Positions 44,434 to 53,231 of a stretch of DNA of 64,000 nt are shown here, piece by piece. The position numbers were made by a program, and so were the translations under genes. The notes under the pieces were generated by a model, which was not told the origin of the DNA, ran no database searches, and was given only the letters and a program-made list of their open reading frames with translations. Positions within the stretch are counted from its first letter, which is position 1. Each line of letters begins with the position of its first letter. The stretch covers positions 62,001 to 126,000 of the forward strand of contig NZ_JAGGKT010000006.1 in NCBI RefSeq assembly GCF_017873965.1, in the 5' to 3' direction. This stretch comes from Ammoniphilus resinae. GTDB taxonomy: Bacteria; Bacillota; Bacilli; Aneurinibacillales; RAOX-1.

Positions 44434-46071
44434 GTGGATGTTCTGAAGTTCTCTGGTTTAGAGCGATCGCAGATTTTGCAGGAGATGTCAGATACCTCCT
44501 TTGATCTTCTTGTAATCGGAGGGGGAATTACCGGAGCGGGGATTGCCCTGGACGCGGCCACAAGGGGGATGAAGACGGCGCTTGTAGAAATGCAGGATTT
44601 TGCCGGGGGGACCTCCAGCAGGTCGACCAAATTGATCCATGGGGGGCTTCGTTATTTAAAACAAGGAGAATTCAAGCAGGTGGCAGAAGTGGGAAGGGAG
44701 AGGGCAATTGTATATAAGAATGGGCCACACGTAACCAAGCCGGAGTGGATGCTTCTCCCCATCTATCAGGGTGGGACATTGGGCAGGTGGGGAACATCTT
44801 TTGGGCTTTGGCTTTATGATCGTTTAGCGGGAGTGAAGCGGTCGGAACGAAGGAAGATGTTAACCGTGGCAGAAGTTCTTGAAAAAGAACCATTATTAAA
44901 TAAAACGGGTCTTCTGTGCGGTGGCTATTATGTTGAATATCGTACAGATGATGCCCGTTTAACGCTTGAAGTGACCAAGAAAGCCGTTGCCAAGGGAGTC
45001 CTTGCCGTGAACTATACAGAGGTGGAATCCTTTGTTTATAACAAAGAGCTGATCGCAGGGGTCCGGGTGAAGGATCAGCTGTCCAAACAGGAATATGTCA
45101 TACCAGCTAATAAGGTTGTCAACGCCGCAGGTCCGTGGGTGGATCTGGTAAGGGAGAAGGATGGAAGCCGTAAAAAAACAATTCAGTGGACGAAAGGAAT
45201 CCATCTTGTTTTTGATCAACGCCGCTTTCCATTGCGCCAAGCTATCTATTTTGATACTTTCGACGGACGGATGGTTTTCGCTATTCCAAGAGATGGGAAA
45301 ACCTATGTTGGGACTACAGATACCATTTTTCATGGGGACCCCATGCACCCGAGAATGGAAGTGGAAGATCGAGTCTACTTGCTAGGTGCAATCAGTGGAA
45401 CCTTCCCAGGGCTCTATATAACGGAAAAGGATATCGAATCTTCTTGGGCAGGGATACGTCCTTTGATCGCGCAAGCAGGGAAAAAGCCTTCAGAGATCTC
45501 CAGGAAGGATGAAATTTGGCATTCTTCTTCAGGACTGCTAACCGTGGCTGGTGGGAAGTTGACAGGATACCGAAAAATGGCGGAAATGGTTGTGGATCGC
45601 ATTCCAGGAAATTGGGGCCCCTGTCAGACGAGGCAAATGCCTATATCCGGAGGGGAGGTAGGTAGAGCGGATAATTTTCTTCATTATGTAGAAGAAACGG
45701 CAAAGGCATCAAGTTTTTCTTTACAATGGGCGAAGCAGATCGTATGCCAATATGGGTCAAATGCGAAAACCATTTTTTCACTTGCAAGAGAATTAGCTAA
45801 AAATAAAGAGGATTTGGGCTTGCCCATCGAGCTTCTAGCGATCCTCGAATATTCCATTCGTGAGGAAATGGCGGTGACGCCGGCAGATTTCTTTGTGAGA
45901 AGAACAGGTGCTTTATATTTTCGAAGAAAGTGGGTAGAAGAATGGAAGCAGCCCGTTATTTCCTATATGGCCAAAAGGTTTGATTGGAGCCTGAAAGAAA
46001 AGATAAAGCATTTGACAGACCTTAACCAACATTTACAGGAGACTATTTTGGCTGTTGGGGAGGAATCGTAA
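44434..46071 (+). CDS. glpD: Aerobic glycerol-3-phosphate dehydrogenase
   Basis: 545 aa FAD enzyme that oxidises glycerol-3-phosphate to dihydroxyacetone phosphate and passes electrons to quinone. FAD motif VIGGGITGAGIALDAATRG, then GGTSSRSTKLIHGGLRYLKQ, GGYYVEYRTDDARL, TKGIHLVFD and the C-terminal PADFFVRRTG domain match Bacillus GlpD. The start is unusual: GTG 44434 lies inside AGGAGGTGG, and the nearby ATG at 44438 is out of frame. A CTG at 44443, 7 bases after the ribosome site, is the other candidate and fits the family start better. Confidence 0.95.
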   Translation: MDVLKFSGLERSQILQEMSDTSFDLLVIGGGITGAGIALDAATRGMKTALVEMQDFAGGTSSRSTKLIHGGLRYLKQGEFKQVAEVGRERAIVYKNGPHVTKPEWMLLPIYQGGTLGRWGTSFGLWLYDRLAGVKRSERRKMLTVAEVLEKEPLLNKTGLLCGGYYVEYRTDDARLTLEVTKKAVAKGVLAVNYTEVESFVYNKELIAGVRVKDQLSKQEYVIPANKVVNAAGPWVDLVREKDGSRKKTIQWTKGIHLVFDQRRFPLRQAIYFDTFDGRMVFAIPRDGKTYVGTTDTIFHGDPMHPRMEVEDRVYLLGAISGTFPGLYITEKDIESSWAGIRPLIAQAGKKPSEISRKDEIWHSSSGLLTVAGGKLTGYRKMAEMVVDRIPGNWGPCQTRQMPISGGEVGRADNFLHYVEETAKASSFSLQWAKQIVCQYGSNAKTIFSLARELAKNKEDLGLPIELLAILEYSIREEMAVTPADFFVRRTGALYFRRKWVEEWKQPVISYMAKRFDWSLKEKIKHLTDLNQHLQETILAVGEES

Positions 46072-46270
46072 TTTGCTCATAGATGGGGGGATGATTGGTT
46101 GGTTTTAAAGGAAGCTGTGGCGTGATGTGCAGCGAATGTTCCGGTGTGTCAAAAATAGAAGAACAACGAATGATCTCTGTATCTCCGATTAACACAATGG
46201 AAGACCGGCTTACCCCTCCAATGTCAATCTGCTCAACGCTTATTTTTTTATTGGTTACCTTCATATTCAT
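46043..46270 (-). CDS. GerPD-like spore protein outside the gerP operon
   Basis: 75 aa. The N-terminal half (KKISVEQIDIGGVSRSSIVLIGDTEIIRCSSIFDTPEHSL) shows the (Q/K)I-x-I-x-G-V-S-x-S-S-x-L-x-I-G pattern shared by GerPB, GerPD and GerPE; the tail is Pro-rich. GGAGGGG precedes the ATG by 9 bases. It runs towards glpD, overlapping its end by 29 bases, and diverges from the gerP operon. Known gerP products help small germinants cross the coat. Confidence 0.8.
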   Translation of the reverse strand: MNMKVTNKKISVEQIDIGGVSRSSIVLIGDTEIIRCSSIFDTPEHSLHITPQLPLKPTNHPPIYEQITIPPQQPK

Positions 46271-46369
46271 CGAATACTTCCCCTCCTTTTTTGCACTCTT
46301 TTTCTACCATACGTATGCGGGTGATTAGGATGATGTGTAGACTCCCGTTATTTTGCGAAATCGGGATGA

Positions 46370-46397
46370 ACACCCAGCCTGACTGGGCCATAGGATA
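46370..46397 (+). promoter_or_regulatory. Sigma-K-type promoter of the gerP operon
   Basis: CATAGGATA (46389-46397) fits the sigma-K -10 CATA-NNN-TA, with AC at 46370-46371 17 bases before it. gerP operons are known to be transcribed in the mother cell by sigma-K. Confidence 0.7.
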
Positions 46398-46429
46398 ATA
46401 TGAAGTACCCTAAAAAAGGAGCTATAATT

Positions 46430-46657
46430 ATGCCGGCGATGGTTGGGACGGTCAATATTAATAGTCTGAGCGGAATTATGAATATTGGTGATGTCCACAA
46501 GATTGCCCCACGAAATTACTCGAAAACTTTTGCTGGCGGGGGTTCCTTTAATTCAGGGGATAATCTCAATGTCCATAACGAAAATAGTGTGATCCATGTT
46601 TATGACAGGGGGAGCCCACGGCTGGATTTTGATACGCAAAAGGAGCGGGTACGCTGA
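46430..46657 (+). CDS. gerPA: Spore germination protein GerPA
   Basis: 75 aa. Begins MPAMVGTVNINSLSGIMNIGDV and continues KIAPRNYSKTFAGGGSFNSGDN, the GerPA/PF family signature. ATG 46430 follows AAAAAAGGAGC and gives the family start MPA; the earlier in-frame ATG does not. First gene of gerPABCDEF; coat permeability for germinants. Its TGA overlaps the next ATG. Confidence 0.92.
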   Translation: MPAMVGTVNINSLSGIMNIGDVHKIAPRNYSKTFAGGGSFNSGDNLNVHNENSVIHVYDRGSPRLDFDTQKERVR

Positions 46658-46902
46658 TGAATATGAATTTCTTCATTAATCAAAGCATCGTGATCCACCA
46701 ATTAAAAATTGATGGATTATCGAATTCCTCTGTACTGCAGATTGGAAGTGCAGGGATGATTAAGCCCTTATCCCAATTATACAATACAGGTGGTTTTACA
46801 GGGCCCGCCCCTGCAGCAGGGCCCGGAATAACGACAGGAACAACGAGTGAAGGTGTCATACCGCCAGTCCCATACGTTCCTTTAATTTCTCCATCGGGCT
46901 AA
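46657..46902 (+). CDS. gerPB: Spore germination protein GerPB
   Basis: 81 aa. NFFINQSIVIHQLKIDGLSNSSVLQIGSAG then LYNTGGFTGPAP and a Pro/Gly-rich tail, as in Bacillus GerPB. The start overlaps the gerPA stop by one base; AGGAGCGGG is 8 bases upstream. Confidence 0.92.
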   Translation: MNMNFFINQSIVIHQLKIDGLSNSSVLQIGSAGMIKPLSQLYNTGGFTGPAPAAGPGITTGTTSEGVIPPVPYVPLISPSG

Positions 46903-46943
46903 GCAGTGATTCATTTTAGGAAGGGGCAAAGGGGTGAGGTAAG

Positions 46944-47558
46944 ATGTATATGAATCGTGAACTCCACTATTATTTCCAACAGTTAAATGCCTACCTACAC
47001 GCGCAAAATCAAAAAATAGAGCAACTAAATGAGCAAATCAATCAACTTCGTCAAGAAATAGTCCAGTTAAAAGAAAAAAGCCAGCCATCTGTCGTCCGCA
47101 ATGAATATAAATTTGATCTATTAAAGGTGGAGAAACTGGAGGGGACATTAAATATCGGATTAAATCCAAACGGTTCCGATTCAGCCGTCGGGGAGTTCGA
47201 CGTTCAGCAATCTGTGGACGTACCCCAAAATCCGAACCAAAACCCCGTGTTTGCCGGTGTGCAAAGGCAAATTTATGATTATTTAAAACAGGAAGCGTTC
47301 ACTGTGATGCAAGAAATTGAAAAAAGATGCGGCTATCCATTGGACGATTCCTATCGGAATTTTATAGTTGACGATGTGAAAAAACAGATTGACAAGCGAA
47401 TTCACTATTATTTAAAGCAAACGCCATCCCAATCGCTCAGTGAAGAACAGTTAAAACAATTGGAGAGATCCACGATCCAATCGGTGAAAAGGGATATTGA
47501 AAAAACCTTCGAAGCTTTTATTAGAAACTTACCTGGAAGGGATACGAAGGAGCCATGA
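46944..47558 (+). CDS. gerPC: Spore germination protein GerPC
   Basis: 204 aa. An N-terminal coiled coil (HYYFQQLNAYLHAQ then EQLNEQINQLRQEIVQLKEK), a middle GTLNIGLNP segment and a helical C-terminal half (GYPLDDSYRNFIVDDVKKQI) match GerPC. It ends in an ATGA overlap with gerPD. Confidence 0.92.
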   Translation: MYMNRELHYYFQQLNAYLHAQNQKIEQLNEQINQLRQEIVQLKEKSQPSVVRNEYKFDLLKVEKLEGTLNIGLNPNGSDSAVGEFDVQQSVDVPQNPNQNPVFAGVQRQIYDYLKQEAFTVMQEIEKRCGYPLDDSYRNFIVDDVKKQIDKRIHYYLKQTPSQSLSEEQLKQLERSTIQSVKRDIEKTFEAFIRNLPGRDTKEP

Positions 47559-47734
47559 AATTCACGGTAATCAATCATGAAATCTCAGTGGAAAAGATAA
47601 AAATTGATGGAATTGAAATTTCCTCCAATCTGATTATTGGGGATGTTCCGAAGATTACCCTTACTTCGTGGTTTGAATCGCCACCTGAAAATGTAATTGT
47701 TGGTGTGACGCCTATGGTAAGGACAATGGAGTAG
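47555..47734 (+). CDS. gerPD: Spore germination protein GerPD
   Basis: 59 aa. MKFTVINHEISVEKIKIDGI and SSNLIIGDVPKITLTSWFESPPE match GerPD in length and pattern. The ATG lies within the end of gerPC; AAGGAG is 5 bases upstream. Confidence 0.9.
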   Translation: MKFTVINHEISVEKIKIDGIEISSNLIIGDVPKITLTSWFESPPENVIVGVTPMVRTME

Positions 47735-47744
47735 GGGGTAGAAT

Positions 47745-48134
47745 ATGGAAAGAACATCGAAGGTCGATCAGATTCAAATTATTTCACTCGACGATACATC
47801 GATACTGGAAATCGGTGATTCGGAGTGTCTGAACCCTCTGACCAAGGCCATTTCCGTGCAGCGAGAGCAGGCTGTCTTTTGGAAACATGAATTCAACTTT
47901 GAGGATTATCCGATATTTGCCCGGGACATTCCAGTAAGATCAGCTGATGAGGAGATGGAAAGGGAAACCTATCATCTAAACCCTTTGATCCAGGTTGGAA
48001 AGGTGGAGGTTCCCTTTGTCGCCTCGTCTTCAATCATTCATATCGGTTCGAGTCGAGAATTACATGCGGAAGCCAGGGTAGTAACGATTCGTCATCTAAT
48101 AAGGGAAGGAAACATGACAGAAGAGGAGGTCTAA
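47745..48134 (+). CDS. gerPE: Spore germination protein GerPE
   Basis: 129 aa. Two IGxS-type motifs (SILEIGDSECLNPLTKAISVQR and SSIIHIGSSRELHAEARV) separated by a linker, as in GerPE. Ribosome site GGGGG is near the ATG. Fifth gene of the operon. Confidence 0.92.
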   Translation: MERTSKVDQIQIISLDDTSILEIGDSECLNPLTKAISVQREQAVFWKHEFNFEDYPIFARDIPVRSADEEMERETYHLNPLIQVGKVEVPFVASSSIIHIGSSRELHAEARVVTIRHLIREGNMTEEEV

Positions 48135-48137
48135 GCC

Positions 48138-48353
48138 TTGCCATCCGTTGTTGGAGCGATTAATGTGAACAGCAACTCCGGAAATTTAAATGTGGGTGAT
48201 GTATTTAATATTTCACCGAAAAGCTCCTCCAAGACCTACTCTGGTCAAGGGGGTGGGAATACAGGAAATGTGGTTAATACACTTAATGGGGTGAGTGCAA
48301 CCAATACGCTCGATACCGATGGGGTTGATCAGCCGATTGCGGGGAATGTGTAG
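48138..48353 (+). CDS. gerPF: Spore germination protein GerPF
   Basis: 71 aa with the GerPA/PF signature: MPSVVGAINVNSNSGNLNVG, DVFNISPKSSSKTYSGQGGGNTGN. TTG start after GAGGAGG, 3 bases from the gerPE stop. Last gene of the operon. A weak hairpin (GCCCGATAAC/GTTATCAGGC) at about 48368-48391 follows. Confidence 0.93.
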   Translation: MPSVVGAINVNSNSGNLNVGDVFNISPKSSSKTYSGQGGGNTGNVVNTLNGVSATNTLDTDGVDQPIAGNV

Positions 48354-48539
48354 TACAAACACGAATAGCCCGATAACCGTCGTTATCAGGCTAGATGTGG
48401 AATTCTTCGCGAAGTGCGCAGAGGGCGCAATTCCAACATCCTAGAGCTCGTAGATTCGTGTATGCCAATCATAAAGCTGATGTTGGCCAACATCCTTTAC
48501 ACTTTTCCTTTATTCCCTAACTTTCTACTTTTTATTCAC

Positions 48540-49526
48540 TCATTTAAAATACTCACGATAAATAAAGCGGATCTTTCTTTTTTCTTGTGCGATCTGATGC
48601 TTGACTCGAGATAATGGGAGTTTGCTGTATTTCCCTTTGCGGAGGTTTTTTTCGAAAATATGGGGGAATAGAAAATCGATAAACAGAAGTTGTTTTTCTC
48701 TTGCGGAAAGAGGATTGGTTTCTTCGTATTTTTTTAGCATTTTTTTAAATTCTTTTCCGTTAAATGTGTGAATTCTCGTATACATTTCAAAGATCCGGAT
48801 CAAATCTTTAGAGGGCAAGTCATAACGGACATCTTCAAAATCAATGAAGAACTTTCGGTTCTTATTGACGATAATATTGTTTTGGTGGAAATCGCCGTGT
48901 ACAAGGCTTAGTTTTGGATAGGGCTTTGAGATTAAGGATTGATAGGAGCTGGATTTTAATTTTTTTAAAGCCAGTCTGCCCATCTTTTGGAAGAACGGAA
49001 TAGTCTTTAAAATATATTTGTGCTTTCGTGTTCTGTTCCCGGCATGCCTTTCCTTCCAGTTCTTCATCGTATCTAATCGATTTTGATAATCAGATACCCA
49101 GTCATTTTCCGAGTATATATTAGTATGTCGGGAATAGGACAATCCGACAGAGGAATGATGAAATCGTCCTAACGACTTCACTACACCATATAGCTCTTTT
49201 TTTCGCCTCAGGCTCTGACTTTTTCCTTTTACCCATTCGTACAGCACATATGGTGAATTTTCATACATGATATATAGCTGGTTTCTTTCTGTAGGAACAG
49301 GATTAGCTAGCTTTACACCTCTATCTCCGAGCAAAACTTCCGTTTCCGCAATAAACTGCTGCCTGTCTTTAGGGATAAATAGACTTTTAACTACATACTT
49401 TTTGCCGTCCGTTGTTTTAATTTTAGCGACATAGCTAGATTCTTTCACCGTTTTTATCTTATCTAGCTTTTCGATTCTCAGTCCATAAGCATCTTCGATC
49501 GCATGGGATAGTTTGGACATCTCCAC
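48540..49526 (-). CDS. CotS/YutH-like kinase-fold spore coat protein
   Basis: 328 aa aminoglycoside-phosphotransferase fold. The catalytic loop LVHGDFHQNNIIV and the metal motif FFIDFEDVRYDLPSKDL are intact, which is the CotS family pattern. The N-lobe has KKYVVKSLF and a Glu-containing helix. Bacillus CotS proteins attach to the coat; phosphotransfer is unproven. CATATCATG upstream is close to a sigma-K -10. Strand is opposite to gerP and tadA. Confidence 0.8.
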   Translation of the reverse strand: MEMSKLSHAIEDAYGLRIEKLDKIKTVKESSYVAKIKTTDGKKYVVKSLFIPKDRQQFIAETEVLLGDRGVKLANPVPTERNQLYIMYENSPYVLYEWVKGKSQSLRRKKELYGVVKSLGRFHHSSVGLSYSRHTNIYSENDWVSDYQNRLDTMKNWKERHAGNRTRKHKYILKTIPFFQKMGRLALKKLKSSSYQSLISKPYPKLSLVHGDFHQNNIIVNKNRKFFIDFEDVRYDLPSKDLIRIFEMYTRIHTFNGKEFKKMLKKYEETNPLSAREKQLLFIDFLFPHIFEKNLRKGKYSKLPLSRVKHQIAQEKRKIRFIYREYFK

Positions 49527-49596
49527 ACCACCTTTTTGATCTTACTAACATGATATGGATGGAGGTACAAGTTGGTGTAGGGGACTACCTATTAGG

Positions 49597-49626
49597 AGAA
49601 AAAAAAGGCCCCACTCGTGTGGGGCC
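49597..49626 (-). terminator. Strong intrinsic terminator, minus strand, upstream of the CotS-like gene
   Basis: GGCCCCAC-acga-GTGGGGCC followed by eight T on the minus strand. No minus-strand ORF lies before it, so it may end a short RNA arising from about 49627-49770. Confidence 0.75.
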
Positions 49627-49799
49627 AAGCTCTCAACCTAAACCATTCGATAGTTTAGTTATTTGGTTATACGCAGCAGGTTGCAAAAAGTTGCTCTCTA
49701 ATCTTTGAAACTCTAAAAATTTCAGACCTTTTTTGCCTTAAATTAGGGACCGTGTTACGATACAAACAAAGAATCAGAAAGTTTAAAGAAGATTGGTGA

Positions 49800-50293
<494 letters not shown>

Positions 50294-50294
<1 letters not shown>

Positions 50295-50584
50295 TGTACT
50301 ATAACAAAGAACAATTGAAGAAGATTCGCGAAAAAGGAGAAGAACAGCTTAAAGAACTGGAAAAGGAAAACAAAGGTGGTAGATATAAATCTGCTGCAGA
50401 TATGGAAATCGTCTGTCAGCATTGCCAGCACGATCACTTTGAAAAAGGGGAAGCCCTGCTAAATACAAGGGGACTAACCTTTTTGGATTTAGATTGGCTG
50501 AACGGCTCAGCCATCACTTTGGCCTGCACCCGCTGTGGGTTCATTCATTGGTTTGCAAAAGAGGTGCAGAGGGTGGAGGAGTAG
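50294..50584 (+). CDS. Zinc-ribbon protein, unknown
   Basis: 96 aa. A basic, charged N-terminal helix (KEQLKKIREKGEEQLKELEK), then two C-x2-C knuckles, CQHCQHDHF and CTRCGFIHWF, about 40 residues apart. This forms one zinc ribbon. The start (ATG 50291 or 50294) overlaps the tadA stop and follows GGAGG. Probably cotranscribed with tadA. Similar zinc-ribbon proteins of unknown role occur in Bacillales. Confidence 0.8.
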
Positions 50585-50661
50585 TAAGGAGTGAGCTTGG
50601 GTTAAATTAGCGGGGTTTGAGATACCTGTGTAGGTATATTTTGAGGTGGCGTTGGGAATTT

Positions 50662-50745
50662 GACAGTAAACCCGTTAAAAATGACAGTAAAGTCATCAAA
50701 AACGCCAGTAAAATCTTAAAAATAGCCAGTAAACAGATCAATCAC
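50662..50745. repeat. Four 21-bp (G)MCAGTAAA repeats, array 1
   Basis: Units begin at 50662, 50683, 50704 and 50725, exactly 21 bp apart, with GACAGTAAA or GCCAGTAAA followed by a T/A-rich dozen bases often containing TTAAAAA. Same family as 11610-11693 and 50859-50942. Confidence 0.9.
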
Positions 50746-50858
50746 AGCCAATTAATTAGGGGAGAATACATGGCGTCTAGTATAGACTTAAATATTTCAC
50801 TTTGACTGAAAAGATACCCCCGCTTTCTTCCTCTAGACCATCTCTTTCTATGATTTTT

Positions 50859-50942
50859 GCCAGTAACGGGTAAAAAAATGACAGTAAAGCCTCCAAATTC
50901 GCCAGTAAACCTTTAAAAAACGCCAGTAAAATGATCTATATG
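50859..50942. repeat. Four 21-bp (G)MCAGTAAA repeats, array 2
   Basis: Units begin at 50859, 50880, 50901 and 50922, again exactly 21 bp. The gap 50585-50957 contains nothing else I recognise. Confidence 0.9.
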
Positions 50943-50957
50943 AATGGAGGAACGAAA

Positions 50958-51125
50958 ATGAACGGCTGGTTATATACATTGTATTTTATCGTGATCGGTG
51001 TCGTCTCTTTTTTAACAGGTGAAATTGTAACATTTGTGATGCTTGGTATCATTTTAATAAGTTTAACCAATATCCATACGACCTTAAAAGAAATTTTAAA
51101 GACCATTCAGGAAAAGAAGGGATAG
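50958..51125 (+). CDS. 55-aa membrane protein, unknown
   Basis: Two hydrophobic spans (LYTLYFIVIGVVSFLTG and IVTFVMLGIILISLTNIH), then a charged helix TLKEILKTIQEKKG. GGAGGAACG precedes ATG 50958, preferred to an earlier in-frame start inside the repeat array. No family recognised; size suggests a small regulatory or holin-like membrane protein, which is only a guess. Confidence 0.7.
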   Translation: MNGWLYTLYFIVIGVVSFLTGEIVTFVMLGIILISLTNIHTTLKEILKTIQEKKG

Positions 51126-51155
51126 TGGTGATTTGCTTATTTGGGGGGAGAACCA

Positions 51156-51488
51156 GTGCCAGTGAAATCGATAATTGCAACAGCAGTTGCGTTGGGGCTG
51201 ATGTTTTTATTTTTGTTTGCTCCGTGGCTAACCTCCGAGAACATACATAAAATTGTGGAAAACGATCTTAAAAAGCGTAACGGGGAAATAATAGATTATG
51301 GTGTAAGCATGAATTGTGATGGTTGCGGGGTTAAACAGGTTAAGAACAATGCCTTTGGAAAAGATGTGGTTATTGAATATATTGCTGGTGGGGGGCCTTT
51401 ACCACCCAATACAAAGTTTGAACGTAGGCAGATTGAAATATTTGTTTCTTTTCTAGGGACCGTGCACGAACTGGGTCATCTTTATTAA
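51156..51488 (+). CDS. Membrane-anchored small protein, unknown
   Basis: 110 aa. One N-terminal anchor or signal (KSIIATAVALGLMFLFLFAPWL), then an extracytoplasmic domain with a C-D-G-C motif (MNCDGCGVKQVKNN) and a beta-rich tail (DVVIEYIAGGG, IEIFVSFLGTVHELGHLY). GTG 51156 is near GGGGGGAG; a GTG two codons later is also possible. Unrecognised family. It follows the 55-aa membrane gene by about 30 bases, perhaps one operon. Confidence 0.65.
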   Translation: MPVKSIIATAVALGLMFLFLFAPWLTSENIHKIVENDLKKRNGEIIDYGVSMNCDGCGVKQVKNNAFGKDVVIEYIAGGGPLPPNTKFERRQIEIFVSFLGTVHELGHLY

Positions 51489-51603
51489 CTTAACTGTATA
51501 TGCCTCCTCAGGCACAGTGAGGAAAATCAGGTTACATTAGGTGCTTGATTAGAACATTCCAGATGTGATACTATATTTCTTGTCCCCAATTGGGATTATC
51601 AAT

Positions 51604-51694
51604 GGAGGCGTACCCAAGAGGCTGAAGGGGGCTGACTCGAAATCAGCTAGGGCGTTCACGCGTCGCGGGGGTTCAAATCCTCTCGCCTCCGCCA
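51604..51694 (+). tRNA. tRNA-Ser (CGA)
   Basis: Acceptor GGAGGCG/CGCCTCC, anticodon stem GCTGA/TCAGC with CGA, long variable arm typical of tRNA-Ser, T-loop TTCAAAT, discriminator G and encoded CCA. Confidence 0.95.
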
Positions 51695-51855
51695 TACATA
51701 TTAAAATTTTTACCCTTCACTTTGCCGGTGGAGGGTTTTATTTTTGCGTTCGGCCTGGATTCTCACCTCCTCCTTTCCCCCTTTCCAAAATCCTCCCGCC
51801 TTCCCAATGATAGAATCTGTTTCATATGGGGAAACTTAACGGTGAGGTGATTACT

Positions 51856-52266
51856 ATGCGAAGAAAGCTTTTGCTGTTTCTTGCTCTAGTCCTGTTATTG
51901 CCATTTCAATATGCGTCGGCGGCGCTGGCTGATATTGAAGTGTTTGATATTGCAAAAGGGGAAGTGGTTCAGCGAATTTCCAATAATGCAGCGATGCAGG
52001 AAGAGATTATTAAGAGCCTGGAGTCCATTAGTGGGTTAGCTAAGCCGTTGGATTCTAAACCTGCACAGGGGAAGATGATTCGTCTCCCCTTGGAGAAGCC
52101 AGTCCAAATCAAAAATCAATGGGTGGATCTTGAGGTCTATGAAGTGTTTATGATTCTGCTTCCGACGAAGGAACCTTTCTTAATTTTGTACGATGAATCG
52201 AGGAATCCTTACTTGGTGAATTTTAATTACAGTCCAAAGCGGTTGATGGAGAAGATTACGACGTAA
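51856..52266 (+). CDS. Secreted protein of unknown function
   Basis: 136 aa. Sec signal peptide (RRKLLLFLALVLLLPFQYASA, cleavage after ASA near residue 22). The mature 114 aa starts DIEVFDIAKGEVVQRISN and contains KMIRLPLEKPVQIKNQWVDLEVYEVFMI, suggesting a small beta-rich domain. ATG 51856 follows GGTGAGGTGA; the upstream ATG 51826 lacks a site. No family recognised. Confidence 0.72.
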   Translation: MRRKLLLFLALVLLLPFQYASAALADIEVFDIAKGEVVQRISNNAAMQEEIIKSLESISGLAKPLDSKPAQGKMIRLPLEKPVQIKNQWVDLEVYEVFMILLPTKEPFLILYDESRNPYLVNFNYSPKRLMEKITT

Positions 52267-52344
52267 GATAAAAGTCAGTTTTTGACGTAAGATTTTTGGT
52301 AATGGGGAATATTTACCATTTATAATCACCAAGAGAATGGTATA

Positions 52345-52433
52345 ATGAAATTAGTTAATCCTTCCTTCTTTGGGTGTGAGAGGGTAATTTTCCTTGGCGT
52401 TCCTGCTAGGAACGCCCTTTTGTAATTTTTTCA
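52345..52433 (+). other. Possible short transcript ending in a hairpin
   Basis: TATAAT at about 52340 (in GGTATAATGAAA), then some 45 bases, then GGCGTTCCT-gct-AGGAACGCC and CTTTTGTAATTTTTTC. No ORF lies inside. Could be a small RNA or the terminator of 51856-52266. Confidence 0.35.
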
Positions 52434-52538
52434 TAATTGCGAAGTATAATGGAGTATAGCTGCAAGCTTCACTTAGGTTTAACATTGGGCGGCATGGTCA
52501 AAAATGGGATTATGAAATAGCCGAAAGAAGGAATAACT

Positions 52539-52703
52539 ATGACCGATCCTAACCATGATGATGAAAGAATCCGTAAAATTATCCTTGAAGCACAATTGTT
52601 GCAGGCAAAGAGAACCATTAAGGCGATTACTTTTGTCACCATTGCTTACTTCGCGATAAAAGGCTTGATCACGGTATATCATTATATCTCCCAACTCTTC
52701 TAG
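52539..52703 (+). CDS. 54-aa single-span membrane protein, unknown
   Basis: Begins MTDPNHDDERIRKIILEAQL; charged N-terminal helix, then one hydrophobic span (AITFVTIAYFAIKGLITVY) and a short tail HYISQLF. GAAGGAATA precedes the ATG. It lies just before the SRP RNA gene. Not recognised; supported by ribosome site, ORF quality and membrane-like composition. Confidence 0.6.
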   Translation: MTDPNHDDERIRKIILEAQLLQAKRTIKAITFVTIAYFAIKGLITVYHYISQLF

Positions 52704-52828
52704 AATTGCCCTTGGAAGGGTAGGGGTAAATTACCTTAGGCGTAACGCTTGAATAATTGCTCATGTGTATGGTATGCTATGTAGGCAGTCACATCTTGTG
52801 GTTGCCACTGAAAAATGCGTATAACTTT

Positions 52829-53096
52829 GTCGTGCTAGACGGGGAGATGGCGGTGCCCTATAACCCGCAATCCGCCTTAGCGGGGTTGAATTCCCATCTG
52901 AGGTGCGATCATGTAAGGTCTGTCCTCGTGCAAGTGGTGTTGACAACTGGGTCCTACGCAATGGAAACCCATGAATCTGGTCAGGTCCGGAAGGAAGCAG
53001 CCATAAGTGGAATTTTTCATGTGCCGTAGGGTGGCCTGGTTCGAGCAAACTACACGAGTAACGCTTGGTTGGTCGTATCGAAGTTGGGTGCACGAC
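52829..53096 (+). ncRNA. scr: SRP RNA, large Bacillus type (scRNA)
   Basis: GTCGTGC pairs with the 3' GCACGAC. The Alu-domain blocks CGGTGCCCTATAACCCGCAA and TCCGCCTTAGC are followed by the S-domain hallmark GTCAGGTCCGGAAGGAAGCAGC. The length of 268 bases equals Bacillus scRNA. It is the RNA core of the signal recognition particle and sits between tadA and dnaX as in B. subtilis. Confidence 0.97.
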
Positions 53097-53107
53097 ATTA
53101 ATTTTTT

Positions 53108-53143
53108 AAAGAGGGAGTCCTATTCGTGGGGCTCCCTCTTTTA
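53108..53143 (+). terminator. Terminator of scr
   Basis: AAAGAGGGAG / CTCCCTCTTTT hairpin with T-run, 12 bases after the SRP RNA. Confidence 0.92.
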
Positions 53144-53231
53144 TCATGTAACCCTCATTCGCCAATTGGTATTATGTTCGAGGGTATAGTATAATGGAAG
53201 TATTGAATTCAGGAGATTTGGAGTGTTCCGA

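Noticed and set aside
50617-50805. 62-aa ORF with heptad-like DSK/ASK repeats
   Set aside because: The peptide repeats simply reflect the 21-bp DNA repeat; the second array of the same family has stops in every useful frame, and no ribosome site is present.
52761-53098. Several ORFs of 60-110 aa on both strands
   Set aside because: They overlap the SRP RNA gene and have no ribosome sites.
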